A stretch of DNA of 64,000 nucleotides from Rodentibacter myodis (GCF_001999305.1 NZ_MLHQ01000026.1:50066-114065), one strand, 5' to 3'. Shown: positions 9,641 to 18,220, counted from the stretch's first letter. The notes: generated from the letters alone by a model not told the origin. A program made the numbers and translations.

Positions 9641-10360
9641 GTGTTTAAAAAGCTGTCATTATATACGTTATTACTTTGTCTTGTACCGTTTTTTATGTGG
9701 GGATTTTCCTATCGGTGGAATGGTAACGGGCAATTAACCGAAGCCGATTACTGGCTTTATTTGCTGACCGAAACAGGCAGTGTGCCTTATGCATTAATCA
9801 CTTGTGCGGTGTTTGCCCTGATTTTTGGTTTTTTGTTTAAATCCCGCAAGCAGTGGTTTTTTGCTGTGGTGGTGATGGCATTTGCCGTGGTAGCAACCCA
9901 AGGGGTGAAAACCGGTTTGAAAGCGGTATTTAAAGAACCCCGTCCGTTTACCGTGTATTTGGCAGAACAAACCCATTCAAGTACAGACAGTTTTTATGCC
10001 AACAAGCGTTCACAACGTGCCGAGATGGCGAAAAACTTCTACCAAACCCAAGCCGACACACCGGCTTGGTTGGTGAAGCATTATGAAGATGAAACCGGCT
10101 ATTCTTTTCCTTCCGGTCATACTATTTTTGCGGCAACTTGGTTAATGCTTGCAGTAGGGTTCACTCAGTTGGTGGGAAACCGCACTTGGAAGGCAAAATT
10201 ATTGATTGGAGCAATCGCGGTGTGGAGTTTCCTTATGCTTATCAGCCGTGTTCGCTTAGGGATGCATTATCCGATTGATCTTCTCATTTCAACCCTTTCT
10301 GCGTGGGTTATCAGCGTGGTTATTTTCGGTTTTTTACAAAAAAAACGATCTTCATCATAA
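9641..10360 (+). CDS. pgpB: PAP2-family phosphatase, probable phosphatidylglycerophosphatase B
   Basis: This 239-residue integral membrane protein has the three PAP2 phosphatase motifs: KAVFKEPRP (KX6RP), FPSGH, and [12 protein letters not shown] (SRX5HX3D), the last two holding the catalytic histidines. PgpB homologues dephosphorylate phosphatidylglycerol phosphate and undecaprenyl pyrophosphate at the periplasmic face. At least five hydrophobic segments are visible. The start is GTG at 9641 after an AAGGGG Shine-Dalgarno. Family membership is clear; the exact lipid substrate is inferred. Confidence 0.85.
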   Translation: MFKKLSLYTLLLCLVPFFMWGFSYRWNGNGQLTEADYWLYLLTETGSVPYALITCAVFALIFGFLFKSRKQWFFAVVVMAFAVVATQGVKTGLKAVFKEPRPFTVYLAEQTHSSTDSFYANKRSQRAEMAKNFYQTQADTPAWLVKHYEDETGYSFPSGHTIFAATWLMLAVGFTQLVGNRTWKAKLLIGAIAVWSFLMLISRVRLGMHYPIDLLISTLSAWVISVVIFGFLQKKRSSS

Positions 10361-10393
10361 AATGAAAAAACAACAGCGGTTAAAATCTTTGAC

Positions 10394-10472
10394 ATTATGT
10401 AGCAGCTAAACAAGAAAGAGGCTTGGAAACAGATAGGGACGCATTATTTTCTCTTTGTGTTTGCTACATAAT
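10394..10472. repeat. Short MITE-like element with terminal inverted repeats
   Basis: The 79-base unit is bounded by ATTATGTAGCA (10394-10404) and its exact complement TGCTACATAAT (10462-10472). Inside are AGGGACGC and TTCTCTTTGTGT, both seen in the full-length copies, so this looks like an internally deleted member of the same family. It lies between pgpB and nagK and ends shortly before the nagK Shine-Dalgarno. Confidence 0.7.
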
Positions 10473-10523
10473 ACTGAAATCTCAGGCGATTTTAACCGCA
10501 CTTTTTTTATACAGGAGTTGATT

Positions 10524-11438
10524 ATGTATTATGGTTTAGATATTGGTGGGACGAAAATTGAGCTTGCCGCATTTAATGAAAAATTAGAGAAATTATATTC
10601 CGAACGTGTGCCTACGCCACAAACGGATTACGATGAATGGCTTAACACAATTGTGGATTTGGTAAATCGTGCGGATCAGCGATTTGGTGAGCGTGGTAGC
10701 GTAGGGCTTGGCGTACCGGGATTTGTGAACCAACAAACCGGTTTGGCGGAAATTACCAATATTCGGGTGGCGGATAATAAACCTATTTTACGTGATCTTT
10801 CCGAACGTTTAGGGCGTGAAGTGCGGGCAGAAAACGATGCGAATTGTTTTGCACTTTCTGAGGCGTGGGATGAAGAAAATTTACAATATCCAACGGTTCT
10901 CGGATTAATTCTTGGCACGGGCTTTGGCGGTGGTTTTGTATTGAACGGTAAAGTACATTCCGGACAAGTGGGAATGGCAGGTGAATTAGGGCATTTGCAG
11001 CTTAATTATCACGCATTAAAATTACTTGGTTGGGACAACGCACCGATTTATGAATGTGGTTGTGGTAATAAAGCCTGTTTGGATACTTATCTTTCCGGTC
11101 GTGGTTTTGAAATGCTATATCGTGATTTAAAAGGTGAATCCCTTTCTGCACGGGAAATTATTGATGCATTTTATCGTGGTAAGGAAAGTGCGGTCGATTT
11201 TGTGAATCTTTTTGTGGAATTGGCGGCGATTTCTATCGGAAACATCATCACCGCCTTTGATCCACATATGATTGTACTTGGTGGCGGTTTATCTAACTTT
11301 GATTATCTTTATGAAGCCTTGCCAAAAGCCTTGCCGCCACATTTAATGCGTACGGCAAAAGTGCCGCCGATTAAAAAAGCCAAACACGGCGATTCCGGTG
11401 GTGTGCGTGGTGCGGCAGCCTTGTTCTTGAAAAAATAA
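10524..11438 (+). CDS. nagK: N-acetyl-D-glucosamine kinase (ROK family)
   Basis: This 304-residue cytoplasmic sugar kinase phosphorylates GlcNAc, probably recycled from murein, to GlcNAc-6-phosphate. The phosphate-binding loop is DIGGTK at residues 6-11. The substrate region is [13 protein letters not shown], followed by LGTGFGGG. The ROK zinc site is GELGH plus [15 protein letters not shown], and the ATP-binding end is VLGGGLSN. It resembles E. coli NagK (YcfX) closely from [11 protein letters not shown] to the C-terminus. The start at 10524 has AGGAG upstream; the longer open frame is not used. ManNAc or fructose specificity is less likely but not excluded. Confidence 0.9.
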   Translation: MYYGLDIGGTKIELAAFNEKLEKLYSERVPTPQTDYDEWLNTIVDLVNRADQRFGERGSVGLGVPGFVNQQTGLAEITNIRVADNKPILRDLSERLGREVRAENDANCFALSEAWDEENLQYPTVLGLILGTGFGGGFVLNGKVHSGQVGMAGELGHLQLNYHALKLLGWDNAPIYECGCGNKACLDTYLSGRGFEMLYRDLKGESLSAREIIDAFYRGKESAVDFVNLFVELAAISIGNIITAFDPHMIVLGGGLSNFDYLYEALPKALPPHLMRTAKVPPIKKAKHGDSGGVRGAAALFLKK

Positions 11439-11468
11439 ACGCAAAAATTTTATTTTTACTTTTTCGAT

Positions 11469-11502
11469 TTCCCTCTGTTTTGACAGAGGGAATTGTTTTT
11501 TT
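11469..11502. terminator. Bidirectional terminator between nagK and the convergent MFS gene
   Basis: A perfect 9-bp stem TTCCCTCTG / CAGAGGGAA with a 6-base loop (11469-11492) is followed by a T run on the plus strand and preceded by an A/T-rich tract on the other. It sits between two convergent genes, so it probably serves both. Confidence 0.75.
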
Positions 11503-11520
11503 AACAGTGATGAACGTTGC

Positions 11521-12708
11521 TTACTTCACTGCTTTTTGTGACATCGGCAAATAAGATAAGCCAAGAGCAATTATGAGTGCCGCACCACCCACTAAAAACA
11601 AGATTCCGTGATTCCCCTGCGTGTAGCTGAAAAGGGCGGAAAGTGCATAGCCTGCAATAGCCTGTGAAGTGGCAAAAAAGACAGTGGCTTTACTCCAGTT
11701 TTTATTGCGAACAAGCGGATTTTCCGTCATTTCGTGAATACGAGCCAATACTAATGGCACAATGCCCGGTGGTAGTGTACCAATAATCAAACTTAAAATG
11801 GCGAGTAATACCAAATGGTGATTTAACGCCAAAGTTATCAGAACACACATTTGTACTGCTAAAACAAGTTTTAAGGTTGGTTTTGCGCCCCATTTATCGG
11901 CTAAATAACCATATAAAATCGGGCCGATAATTGATCCTATTCCGTATAATCCCCAAAATAACGCCCCCATTTCACTACTTTGTTGTAATCCCCGCACAAT
12001 AAAGTCCACTAAAAAGACAGCGGGCGCAACAATGCTGATGGCAATTAAGGCGTACTGTAAATAAAGCACAAGAAAAGCCGTGCCTTTTTCAACAGGGCAT
12101 TTTGTATGGGGTAAGGCTGTGTTTTCAGTATGTTGGGAGGGAATGTTTTTCCAAGCGAAAAAGGTGAGAAGCAAGGATAGCCCGCCTAAGCCAAGCCAGG
12201 TTTCTTTCAAGCCCATTTTTAGAAAAAAAGGAATGAGTGTTGCCGAGGCAAAAATACCTAAACCGATACCGAGAAAAATGCCTCCGCTGGCTAAATTACG
12301 GCGATGAATAGGAATGTGCGGCAAAATAGTTGCGGCAACCACTACCATTATCGCCCCACCGGTGATGCCGGAGACTAATCGCCAAAGGAAATACCAACTA
12401 CTTGAAAGCGGAAAAGCACAAGCCAAAAAAGAAAGGGCGGTAAGTAACATCATTATTTGTAAGGTGCGGTGATAAGAAATGCGATGGGCAAGTGGGCGAC
12501 CGCTTAATGCGCCGAGTAGATAACCGGCTAGGTTTGCCGCCCCTAAATATGCTGCATCATCGGCAGAAAACCAATGTTGATCGATAAGTTCCGGTAATAA
12601 AGGCGTATAGGCAAAACGGGCAAGCCCGATCGCGATAAGGCTTGCGATCATTCCGGCAGAAATATAGCGTAGCATTTGTTTTGATGATAAATGAGGTTGT
12701 TTTTCCAT
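11521..12708 (-). CDS. MFS transporter, YbfB/YjiJ family
   Basis: This 395-residue inner-membrane protein has about twelve hydrophobic helices and an N-terminal cytoplasmic tail. Helix 1 carries IGLARFAYTPLLPELI, the feature of the YbfB/YjiJ (DUF1228-type) branch of major facilitator proteins. Other segments include LGAANLAGYLLGALSGRPL and GALFWGLYGIGSIIGPILYG. The substrate is unknown. It is divergent from a TetR-family gene with a shared 126-base spacer full of TTGACA/TGTCAA half-sites, so it is most likely the pump controlled by that regulator. A second family assignment such as a sugar exporter cannot be excluded. Confidence 0.8.
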   Translation of the reverse strand: MEKQPHLSSKQMLRYISAGMIASLIAIGLARFAYTPLLPELIDQHWFSADDAAYLGAANLAGYLLGALSGRPLAHRISYHRTLQIMMLLTALSFLACAFPLSSSWYFLWRLVSGITGGAIMVVVAATILPHIPIHRRNLASGGIFLGIGLGIFASATLIPFFLKMGLKETWLGLGGLSLLLTFFAWKNIPSQHTENTALPHTKCPVEKGTAFLVLYLQYALIAISIVAPAVFLVDFIVRGLQQSSEMGALFWGLYGIGSIIGPILYGYLADKWGAKPTLKLVLAVQMCVLITLALNHHLVLLAILSLIIGTLPPGIVPLVLARIHEMTENPLVRNKNWSKATVFFATSQAIAGYALSALFSYTQGNHGILFLVGGAALIIALGLSYLPMSQKAVK

Positions 12709-12724
12709 CTAATTTTTCCATAAG

Positions 12725-12778
12725 TGTCAAAGATAAAAAGACTATACTTTATTTTTGACAATGGTGTCAACTTTGACA
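12725..12778. promoter_or_regulatory. Probable TetR operator region in the divergent spacer
   Basis: Four half-sites of the same hexamer occur in 54 bases: TGTCAA at 12725-12730, TTGACA at 12755-12760, TGTCAA at 12765-12770 and TTGACA at 12773-12778. The last three form two overlapping inverted repeats (TTGACA-ATGG-TGTCAA and TGTCAA-CT-TTGACA). TTGACA is also a perfect -35 hexamer, so a repressor bound here would block promoters in both directions. The sequence pattern is direct; the binding is inference. Confidence 0.6.
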
Positions 12779-12834
12779 ATGCTGTTTAAAATCACTACTA
12801 TGCGTTTTTCAAACAAAAGAAGGGGAGAAAGAAA

Positions 12835-13416
12835 ATGGCAGGTATCAAACAGTTTGATGAACAAGAAGTTTTTGAAAAAGCAATGAAGGTATTTTGGGAT
12901 AAAGGATTTGCCGCCACTTCTTTACAGGAAATTGCCGATTTGACCGGTTTAAAACGCGGTTCGTTGTATAACGCTTATCAAACCAAAGAACAGTTTTTTT
13001 TGAAAGTATTTGAACAACATAAAAACGGCTTATTGGCACAGATTCGTCATTCTCTTGAAGATTCCGACCTACGTTTAGCATTCCAACACTATTTTGATTT
13101 TATTATTGATTCAATGTTACAAGGGCAGCCGAGTAGGGGGTGTCTTTCCACAAAAGTGGCATTGGATAGTGGGGCGTTGAATGATGATATTCGTCACGCA
13201 TTATTGACATTGTTAGAGGAAATTGAAGCGATTATGCTTGCCCGTTTATCACAGGCAACCCCAAGCGATAAATTAAAATTATCACCGATTGAAGCTGCAA
13301 CTTTATTAGTAACATTCACTCGTGGATTGGTGGTGATTGAACGGGTTTATCAGAGCAAAGAAAAATTACAACGGAATGCCGCATTATTTTTAAAAACATT
13401 GTTTGATGGAGCATAA
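12835..13416 (+). CDS. TetR/AcrR-family transcriptional regulator
   Basis: This 193-residue protein has an N-terminal TetR helix-turn-helix at about residues 10-55 (FEKAMKVFWDKGFAATSLQEIADLTG followed by KRGSLYNAYQTKEQFF). The ligand-binding half is all-helical and contains GCLSTKVALDSG, as in the YxaF/LmrA-like branch of the family. It is divergent from the MFS gene and reads toward the metallo-beta-lactamase-fold gene, from which a terminator separates it. A role as local repressor of the pump, with an unknown inducer, is inferred from position and from the half-site array in the spacer. Confidence 0.88.
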   Translation: MAGIKQFDEQEVFEKAMKVFWDKGFAATSLQEIADLTGLKRGSLYNAYQTKEQFFLKVFEQHKNGLLAQIRHSLEDSDLRLAFQHYFDFIIDSMLQGQPSRGCLSTKVALDSGALNDDIRHALLTLLEEIEAIMLARLSQATPSDKLKLSPIEAATLLVTFTRGLVVIERVYQSKEKLQRNAALFLKTLFDGA

Positions 13417-13459
13417 AATGGCGTGATTTGCCAAAAAAATGGCGGATTTTGCCAAATAA

Positions 13460-13503
13460 AAACCGCCTAAACTCAGTAGAATAGCGGTTTTTTAATTTAG
13501 TAG
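13460..13503 (+). terminator. Terminator after the TetR gene
   Basis: AAACCGC (13460-13466) pairs with GCGGTTT (13494-13500) around a 27-base loop and is followed by TTTAATTT. It lies just before the next gene's Shine-Dalgarno, so it probably separates the two transcription units. Confidence 0.5.
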
Positions 13504-13511
13504 GAAAGACA

Positions 13512-14498
13512 ATGAAATTAACAACATTGGTAAAATCACTGGCTATTGCGACCGCACTTTTTAGTCCTGTTACGATGGCGGAAACCACAACCGTTTCACC
13601 GCATTTAGAGACACAAGAAAATCAGGTCGCGGGCTATTTTCGTTTAGCGTTAGATCCAAATACAACGATCACGGCACTTTATGATGGGCCGGTTAATTTA
13701 CCGACCAAATGGCTTAGAGGCATTGACGCAAAAGAGGCGAATGCGATTTTTGAGCAATTTTTTATGCCCTTGACCGCAGACGGCGTGCAAACTTCCGTCA
13801 ATGCATACTTAGTTAAACAAGGTGAGCAGTTTACGCTTATTGATGCCGGTGCGGCTAAATGTTTTGGCGATGATTTAGGCAATATCATCAAAAATCTTAA
13901 TGCTTCCGGTGTAAAAGCGGAGCAAATTAACAATGTTTTTGTTACCCATTTACATCCGGATCACGCTTGTGGAGTCACAACTGTGGAAGGTGAAATGGCA
14001 TTCCCGAATGCCACTCTTTATGCACCTCAAGAAGATGCGGAATATTGGTTGGGTGAAAAAATCACACACAGTGAATCCGAACACGATCAGGTTTATTTTA
14101 AAGCGGCAAGAGCGACTGTCGCCCCTTATCAAAAAGCTAATCGCTTTAACACCTTCAAAAAAGGTGAAAATCCGGTTGCCGGTATTGAAACCCTTGATGA
14201 GTTTGGACATTCTCCGGGAATGAGTGGGTATTTGGTTGGCTCGGGAGATAAACGCTTATTAGTATGGGGTGATATTATTCATAGTCATAGTATCCAATTG
14301 AAAAATCCTAATATTTCGGTTGAAGTGGATACGGATCAAGAAAAAGCCATTGCCACCCGTAAACGTATTTTAACCCTAGTGGAAGAGGGGAAATTATTGG
14401 TTGCCGCGGCACATCTGCCTTTTCCGGGAATCGGGCATATTATCAAAGAAGGTGAAGGATACCGTTGGCTTCCGGTTGAGTTTTTACCGTTAAAATAA
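13512..14498 (+). CDS. Exported metallo-beta-lactamase-fold hydrolase
   Basis: This 328-residue protein has a clear signal peptide (basic start, hydrophobic core, cleavage likely after MAE-preceding MA near residue 23), so it is probably periplasmic. The metallo-beta-lactamase signature HLHPDH lies near residues 146-151. Further metal ligands are likely in the GHSPGMSGYLV region, in WGDIIHSH and in AAHLPFPGIGH. The fold also covers lactonases, glyoxalase II and arylsulfatase-type enzymes, and nothing visible fixes the substrate. Antibiotic hydrolysis should not be assumed. It lies between the TetR and AraC genes with its own terminators on each side. Confidence 0.8.
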   Translation: MKLTTLVKSLAIATALFSPVTMAETTTVSPHLETQENQVAGYFRLALDPNTTITALYDGPVNLPTKWLRGIDAKEANAIFEQFFMPLTADGVQTSVNAYLVKQGEQFTLIDAGAAKCFGDDLGNIIKNLNASGVKAEQINNVFVTHLHPDHACGVTTVEGEMAFPNATLYAPQEDAEYWLGEKITHSESEHDQVYFKAARATVAPYQKANRFNTFKKGENPVAGIETLDEFGHSPGMSGYLVGSGDKRLLVWGDIIHSHSIQLKNPNISVEVDTDQEKAIATRKRILTLVEEGKLLVAAAHLPFPGIGHIIKEGEGYRWLPVEFLPLK

Positions 14499-14509
14499 TG
14501 GGATTAAAG

Positions 14510-14533
14510 CCTGCACATTGTGCAGGTTTTTTT
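14510..14533 (+). terminator. Terminator after the metallo-beta-lactamase-fold gene
   Basis: A perfect 7-bp stem CCTGCAC / GTGCAGG with loop ATT (14510-14526) is followed by seven T residues, a textbook intrinsic terminator 12 bases after the stop codon. Confidence 0.85.
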
Positions 14534-14597
14534 CTGAGTGATGAAATAGAACAAACGAAATGAGAGGGTACATTCTATCGTGCCGAAGAGGGGAAAA

Positions 14598-15599
14598 ATG
14601 CCAAAACGTAATGATAAAGTGCCACTTCCGAGATCCACATTGGTTCAACTGAATCAAGAAATTGGCAGTCTGATTGGTATTATGCAGGAAGCCGGAATTT
14701 CACCCGTGATTTTGGCTCAGCCTTGCCCAATGTTGAAAACCATTGATTATTTTTCTTTTTGGCGTTGTATTGAAAAATATAATCAGGATGGATTGCTAGG
14801 GCTAAGATTGGATAATGGCAATCACTATGGCATTTGCGATCCTGCCGTAATGATGATGCAACATTCCGCGACATTTTTAGATGCCTTAAACCTATTGAGC
14901 CGATATAAAAAACTGGTTTGTCCGCAAGCGGTAAAAATTCAATCGGATTCACATCAAACTCTCATTAGTACCCATTGGACGACCACAGAACAATCCGAAC
15001 CAATGATGATTACCGATATGTTTTTTGCCACCATTCACTCATTACTTCGTCATCATTATCCGAATGTTACACCTTTAAGCATCGAATTAACCCGACAGTC
15101 GGTAGTGGAGGGGTATGCCGAACATTTTGGTTGTACGATCAAAACAGGTTGCGAATACAATCGTTTGATTTATCGGACAGAGGTGTTACAAAAACCACTT
15201 ACCGCACATAATCCCTATTTACTTGATTTGTTGATACCTGAATTTGAAAACGCCTTATTAAAGCAAGCCGGAGATGTGTTAAAACAGCAGATTAAACTCA
15301 AAATTTACCGTAATTTAAACGGTTCAAAACCCACATTAAAAACCATTGCGGATCAACTTTTTTTGTCGGAAAGAACATTACAACGTCAGTTAAATAAACA
15401 TCATTTGAGCTTTCAACAACTTTTAAATGAAACCCGTTTTGAGGCAGCGGAGCAGCTTTTGCAAAAAAATGAAATGAATATTGGCGAAATAGCCTTTTAC
15501 TTGGGGTATCAAGATATTCACGCTTTTAGTCGGGCATTCCGCCGTTGGTATGGCGTATCGCCTAATCAATGGCGAAAACAGAATAATACGCTTATTTAA
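14598..15599 (+). CDS. AraC-family transcriptional regulator
   Basis: This 333-residue protein has an N-terminal effector-like region of the Arabinose_bd/OruR type (about residues 15-200, including LGLRLDNGNHYGICDPAVMM-like strands). The C-terminal AraC domain has two helix-turn-helix units: LKTIADQLFLSERTLQRQLN and the signature IGEIAFYLGYQDIHAFSRAFRRWYG. The start ATG at 14598 follows GAGGGG; an in-frame GTG 18 bases upstream has no better site. It follows the metallo-beta-lactamase-fold gene on the same strand but behind a terminator. The target genes are not evident; the neighbour is the obvious candidate. Confidence 0.85.
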   Translation: MPKRNDKVPLPRSTLVQLNQEIGSLIGIMQEAGISPVILAQPCPMLKTIDYFSFWRCIEKYNQDGLLGLRLDNGNHYGICDPAVMMMQHSATFLDALNLLSRYKKLVCPQAVKIQSDSHQTLISTHWTTTEQSEPMMITDMFFATIHSLLRHHYPNVTPLSIELTRQSVVEGYAEHFGCTIKTGCEYNRLIYRTEVLQKPLTAHNPYLLDLLIPEFENALLKQAGDVLKQQIKLKIYRNLNGSKPTLKTIADQLFLSERTLQRQLNKHHLSFQQLLNETRFEAAEQLLQKNEMNIGEIAFYLGYQDIHAFSRAFRRWYGVSPNQWRKQNNTLI

Positions 15600-15987
15600 T
15601 TCGGAAAGTTAGGTAAAAATATCGTAAAAAATGAGAGATAGATCATAAATTCAATAAAATTTTTATTTTTTTCTGCGAAATGTTGTTACAATCGCCCACC
15701 TGTTATTTAACATTAACTTAACAACGATAGGAGGAATGAGCCTGAGATGAGGCAGGGTTATTCCAATTGTTGTATTGGGTATGATCATTTTAATGTGGCG
15801 ATAGGGGAAGAGGCATTTAATCATTCATAATAATTTTGTCTGTTTTTTGAATTTTATTCAGTTATGACTCTTTTTATTAGAAAGTATCTTTTCTCATTCC
15901 TTTAATTTTTTGAGTCTTTTTGATAAATATCGCTTTTGTTTTTTCTTTCCTTACAATTTTCACCTTTAATGTCATTTGGAGGCATTT
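15600..15987. other. Long leader region before the symporter
   Basis: These 388 bases lie between the AraC gene and the symporter. They contain a -10 like TACAAT (15687-15692), a compact foldable segment (15721-15773, listed separately), a possible 27-codon open frame (15747-15830) with AGGAGG 12 bases before its ATG, and then about 150 very AT-rich, mostly pyrimidine-strand bases. A Shine-Dalgarno TTGGAGG immediately precedes the symporter ATG. No match to the glycine aptamer core was found. Confidence 0.5.
15721..15773 (+). ncRNA. Candidate structured leader RNA
   Basis: An 8-bp outer stem pairs ACAACGAT (15721-15728) with ATTGTTGT (15766-15773, one G-U). Inside is a 7-bp stem, GGAATGA (15733-15739) with TTATTCC (15758-15764), capped by a GCCT/AGGC hairpin (15740-15753) with AGGG on its 3' side. 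The outer stem's asymmetric AGGA bulge contains part of an AGGAGG. A riboswitch or leader-peptide control element upstream of the transporter would fit, but it matches no family I recognise. Confidence 0.35.
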
Positions 15988-17421
15988 ATGGAATTAGTGA
16001 GCTATTTAGAGCAATTTCTTACTTGGATTGTCGAGCATTTTGACGGCCCATTATGGAACCTCACCATCGTTATCCTATTGGGTGTGGGACTCTTTTTTAC
16101 TGTCACGACAGGATTTGTACAACTCCGCCTTTTTCCGGCAAGTATTCGTGAAATGTGGTTTGGGCGTGCCGCAGAAGGCAGTTCTTTAACACCTTTCCAA
16201 GCCTTTGCTACCGGACTTGCCAGCCGTGTGGGGGTGGGAAATATTGGCGGCGTGGCAACAGCCATTGCCTTGGGCGGTGAAGGTGCTGTGTTTTGGATGT
16301 GGTGTACGGCATTTATTGGGATGTCGAGTGCCTTTGCTGAATCCACACTGGCACAATTATTCAAAATTCAAGATAAAGACGGCACATTTCGTGGTGGGCC
16401 GGCATATTACATTGTGCAAGGTTTAAAATCCCGCACGATGGCGGTTGCCTTTGCCTTTGCCTTAATTTTTACCTTTGGTTTTGCTTTTAATTCCGTGCAA
16501 TCCAACTCCATTGTGGAAGCAACCCGCAACGCTTGGAACTGGCAGGGCGAATATGTGGGGATTGTGTTGGTGATCTTAACGGCGGTCATTATTTTTGGCG
16601 GAATCAAACGCATTGCGGTGATTTCCAGTAGCCTTGTACCAATGATGGCATTGTTCTACTTAATTATGGCGGTGATTATTCTTGGTATGAATATTGAGTT
16701 AGTGCCAAATGTGATCCGCAATATCATCACCAGTGCTTTTACTTTTGATGCAGCCGCAGGCGGTTTCTTCGGGGCAATGGTATCAAAAGCAATGATGATG
16801 GGAATTAAACGCGGTTTATTCTCAAATGAAGCCGGTATGGGATCGGCACCAAATGCCGCCGCTGCCGCACACGTTAAACATCCGGTTAGTCAAGGTTTAG
16901 TACAAATGCTAGGTGTGTTTGTAGATACAATGATGGTATGTACCTGCACGGCGATTGTTATTTTATTATCGAATAACTACGGCGGCGAAGAATTAAAAAG
17001 TATTTCGCTTACCCAAAATGCCTTGCAATATCACGTTGGTGAGTTTGGTGTTCATTTCCTTGCTTTCATCCTACTTCTATTCGCTTATTCTTCCATTATC
17101 GGTAACTATGCTTATGCGGAAAGTAATATTCGTTTTATAAAAAACAAACCTTGGTTTGTGTTTACATTCCGTTTAGCGGTATTGTTTTTCGTCTATTTCG
17201 GTGCGGTACGTTCCGGCAATGTGGTGTGGAATTTCGCCGATACGGTAATGGCGGTGATGGCGATTATCAACCTAGTCGCGATTGTGATTCTTTCCCCAAT
17301 TGTGTGGAAATTAATGAAAGATTATCAACGTCAATTAAAAGCCGGAAATACACCGGAATTTAGAATTGAAGACTATCCTGAATTAAGAAAACGCGTGCTT
17401 GAACAACAGACGTGGAAGTAG
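15988..17421 (+). CDS. Alanine/glycine:Na+ symporter (AGCS family)
   Basis: This 477-residue inner-membrane protein imports alanine or glycine with sodium. The AGCS signature region is near residues 75-100 (VGVGNIGGVATAIALGGEGAVFWMW), and a second conserved block is RGLFSNEAGMGSAPNAAAAA. About ten hydrophobic helices are visible. The ATG at 15988 follows TTGGAGG; an upstream in-frame TTG is less likely. Homologues in this family are annotated alsT/dagA or are preceded by a glycine riboswitch; here a different-looking leader is present. A MITE-like repeat starts four bases after the stop codon. Confidence 0.93.
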   Translation: MELVSYLEQFLTWIVEHFDGPLWNLTIVILLGVGLFFTVTTGFVQLRLFPASIREMWFGRAAEGSSLTPFQAFATGLASRVGVGNIGGVATAIALGGEGAVFWMWCTAFIGMSSAFAESTLAQLFKIQDKDGTFRGGPAYYIVQGLKSRTMAVAFAFALIFTFGFAFNSVQSNSIVEATRNAWNWQGEYVGIVLVILTAVIIFGGIKRIAVISSSLVPMMALFYLIMAVIILGMNIELVPNVIRNIITSAFTFDAAAGGFFGAMVSKAMMMGIKRGLFSNEAGMGSAPNAAAAAHVKHPVSQGLVQMLGVFVDTMMVCTCTAIVILLSNNYGGEELKSISLTQNALQYHVGEFGVHFLAFILLLFAYSSIIGNYAYAESNIRFIKNKPWFVFTFRLAVLFFVYFGAVRSGNVVWNFADTVMAVMAIINLVAIVILSPIVWKLMKDYQRQLKAGNTPEFRIEDYPELRKRVLEQQTWK

Positions 17422-17424
17422 CAG

Positions 17425-17590
17425 TATTATGTAGCAAACGCACAAAGAGAAAATAACGCGACCGATAGGACGTCACGCTTGACATCCTTATCAAAATTCA
17501 ACTAACTTCAGTAGATTAATATTAAGGACGCCAAGCGTAATGTCCCTATTGTTTCCCAAAAACGTTCATTGTGCAACAAGTTACATAATA
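17425..17590. repeat. MITE-like element, full-length copy
   Basis: This 166-base unit begins TATTATGTAGCAAACGCACAAAG and ends with the degenerate complement GTTACATAATA. In between are the family landmarks: AAATAACG, a GGACG...CATCC imperfect hairpin, the linker TTCAGTAGATTAATATTAAGGACGCC-like, and a TGTCCCTA end. It starts directly behind the symporter gene and is followed closely by an IS200-type element. No coding capacity is present. Comparison with 23282-23445 defines the ends. Confidence 0.75.
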
Positions 17591-17721
17591 CCGAGAAATA
17601 ACATCTGCACGTAAAATGTGCGGTTTTTAGGCTACTACCCTATAAGGGCCTCGTACTTCACCTGCCCCTCAAGAGGCAGGTGAATACTGACAACCGCGAT
17701 TTAAACCCTATGGCTTACCCC

Positions 17722-18162
17722 TTAAAAGGTCCACATCTTCTTTCTTCGATAAATTCTTTTTCCCTGATTCCTTATATATTTCTCTACCGCCTTTGTATTC
17801 AAATCGACCGGACTCACATAAAATCCTTTCACCCAAAAATTTCGATTACCATATTTATATTTTAAATTTGCGTGTCTTTCAAAAATCATTAACGATAATT
17901 TACCTTTTAGGTAACCCATAAAACTTGATACTGATAATTTGGGCGGGATTTTTACTAACATATGAATGTGATCTTTCATTGCATGTGCTTCTATAATTTC
18001 TACATTTTTATAGGCACACAACTGTCTTAATATGCTATCTATATCTGCTTTTAGCTTTCCGAAGATCACTTTTCTTCTATACTTAGGAATGAAAACTATA
18101 TGACACTTACAGTTCCATCCGGCGTGTGGTAGACTTGGGTCGTCATTGGATTTATTTGCCAT
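17722..18162 (-). CDS. tnpA: IS200-type transposase TnpA (Y1 HUH family)
   Basis: This 146-residue single-strand transposase carries the HUH motif DHIHMLVKIPP near residue 65 and the catalytic tyrosine in EKYIRNQ near residue 128; GWNCKCHIVFIPKYRRKVIFG at the N-terminus is typical. The start ATG at 18162 has AGGAG upstream. After YIRNQ the sequence diverges from the family: the frame ends in a short basic tail (KRIYRRKKMWTF), while a +1 frame continues KEFIEERRCGPF. The C-terminus may therefore be frameshifted or trimmed. The catalytic residues remain, so activity is possible but uncertain. Confidence 0.85.
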   Translation of the reverse strand: MANKSNDDPSLPHAGWNCKCHIVFIPKYRRKVIFGKLKADIDSILRQLCAYKNVEIIEAHAMKDHIHMLVKIPPKLSVSSFMGYLKGKLSLMIFERHANLKYKYGNRNFWVKGFYVSPVDLNTKAVEKYIRNQGKRIYRRKKMWTF

Positions 18163-18168
18163 TGACTT

Positions 18169-18220
18169 ATTCTCCTATATGTTGAATTTGGGTTGTCAGC
18201 CTTATTCATTATAGGAGAAT
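18169..18220 (-). promoter_or_regulatory. Hairpin sequestering the tnpA ribosome-binding site
   Basis: ATTCTCCTATA (18169-18179) and TATAGGAGAAT (18210-18220) are perfect complements. On the tnpA mRNA the second copy to be transcribed contains the AGGAG that precedes the ATG, so the folded leader would hide it. IS200 elements are known to use such a structure to repress TnpA translation. Confidence 0.7.

Noticed and set aside
13512..14498. Beta-lactam resistance gene
   Set aside because: The metallo-beta-lactamase fold is shared by many unrelated hydrolases; nothing visible indicates antibiotic hydrolysis.
15747..15830. 27-codon open frame as an annotated gene
   Set aside because: Ribosome-site spacing is long and no family is recognisable; kept only as part of a finding.
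15600..15987. Glycine riboswitch before the symporter
   Set aside because: The conserved core sequences of the glycine aptamer were searched for and not found; the fold seen does not match. It remains an unassigned leader.
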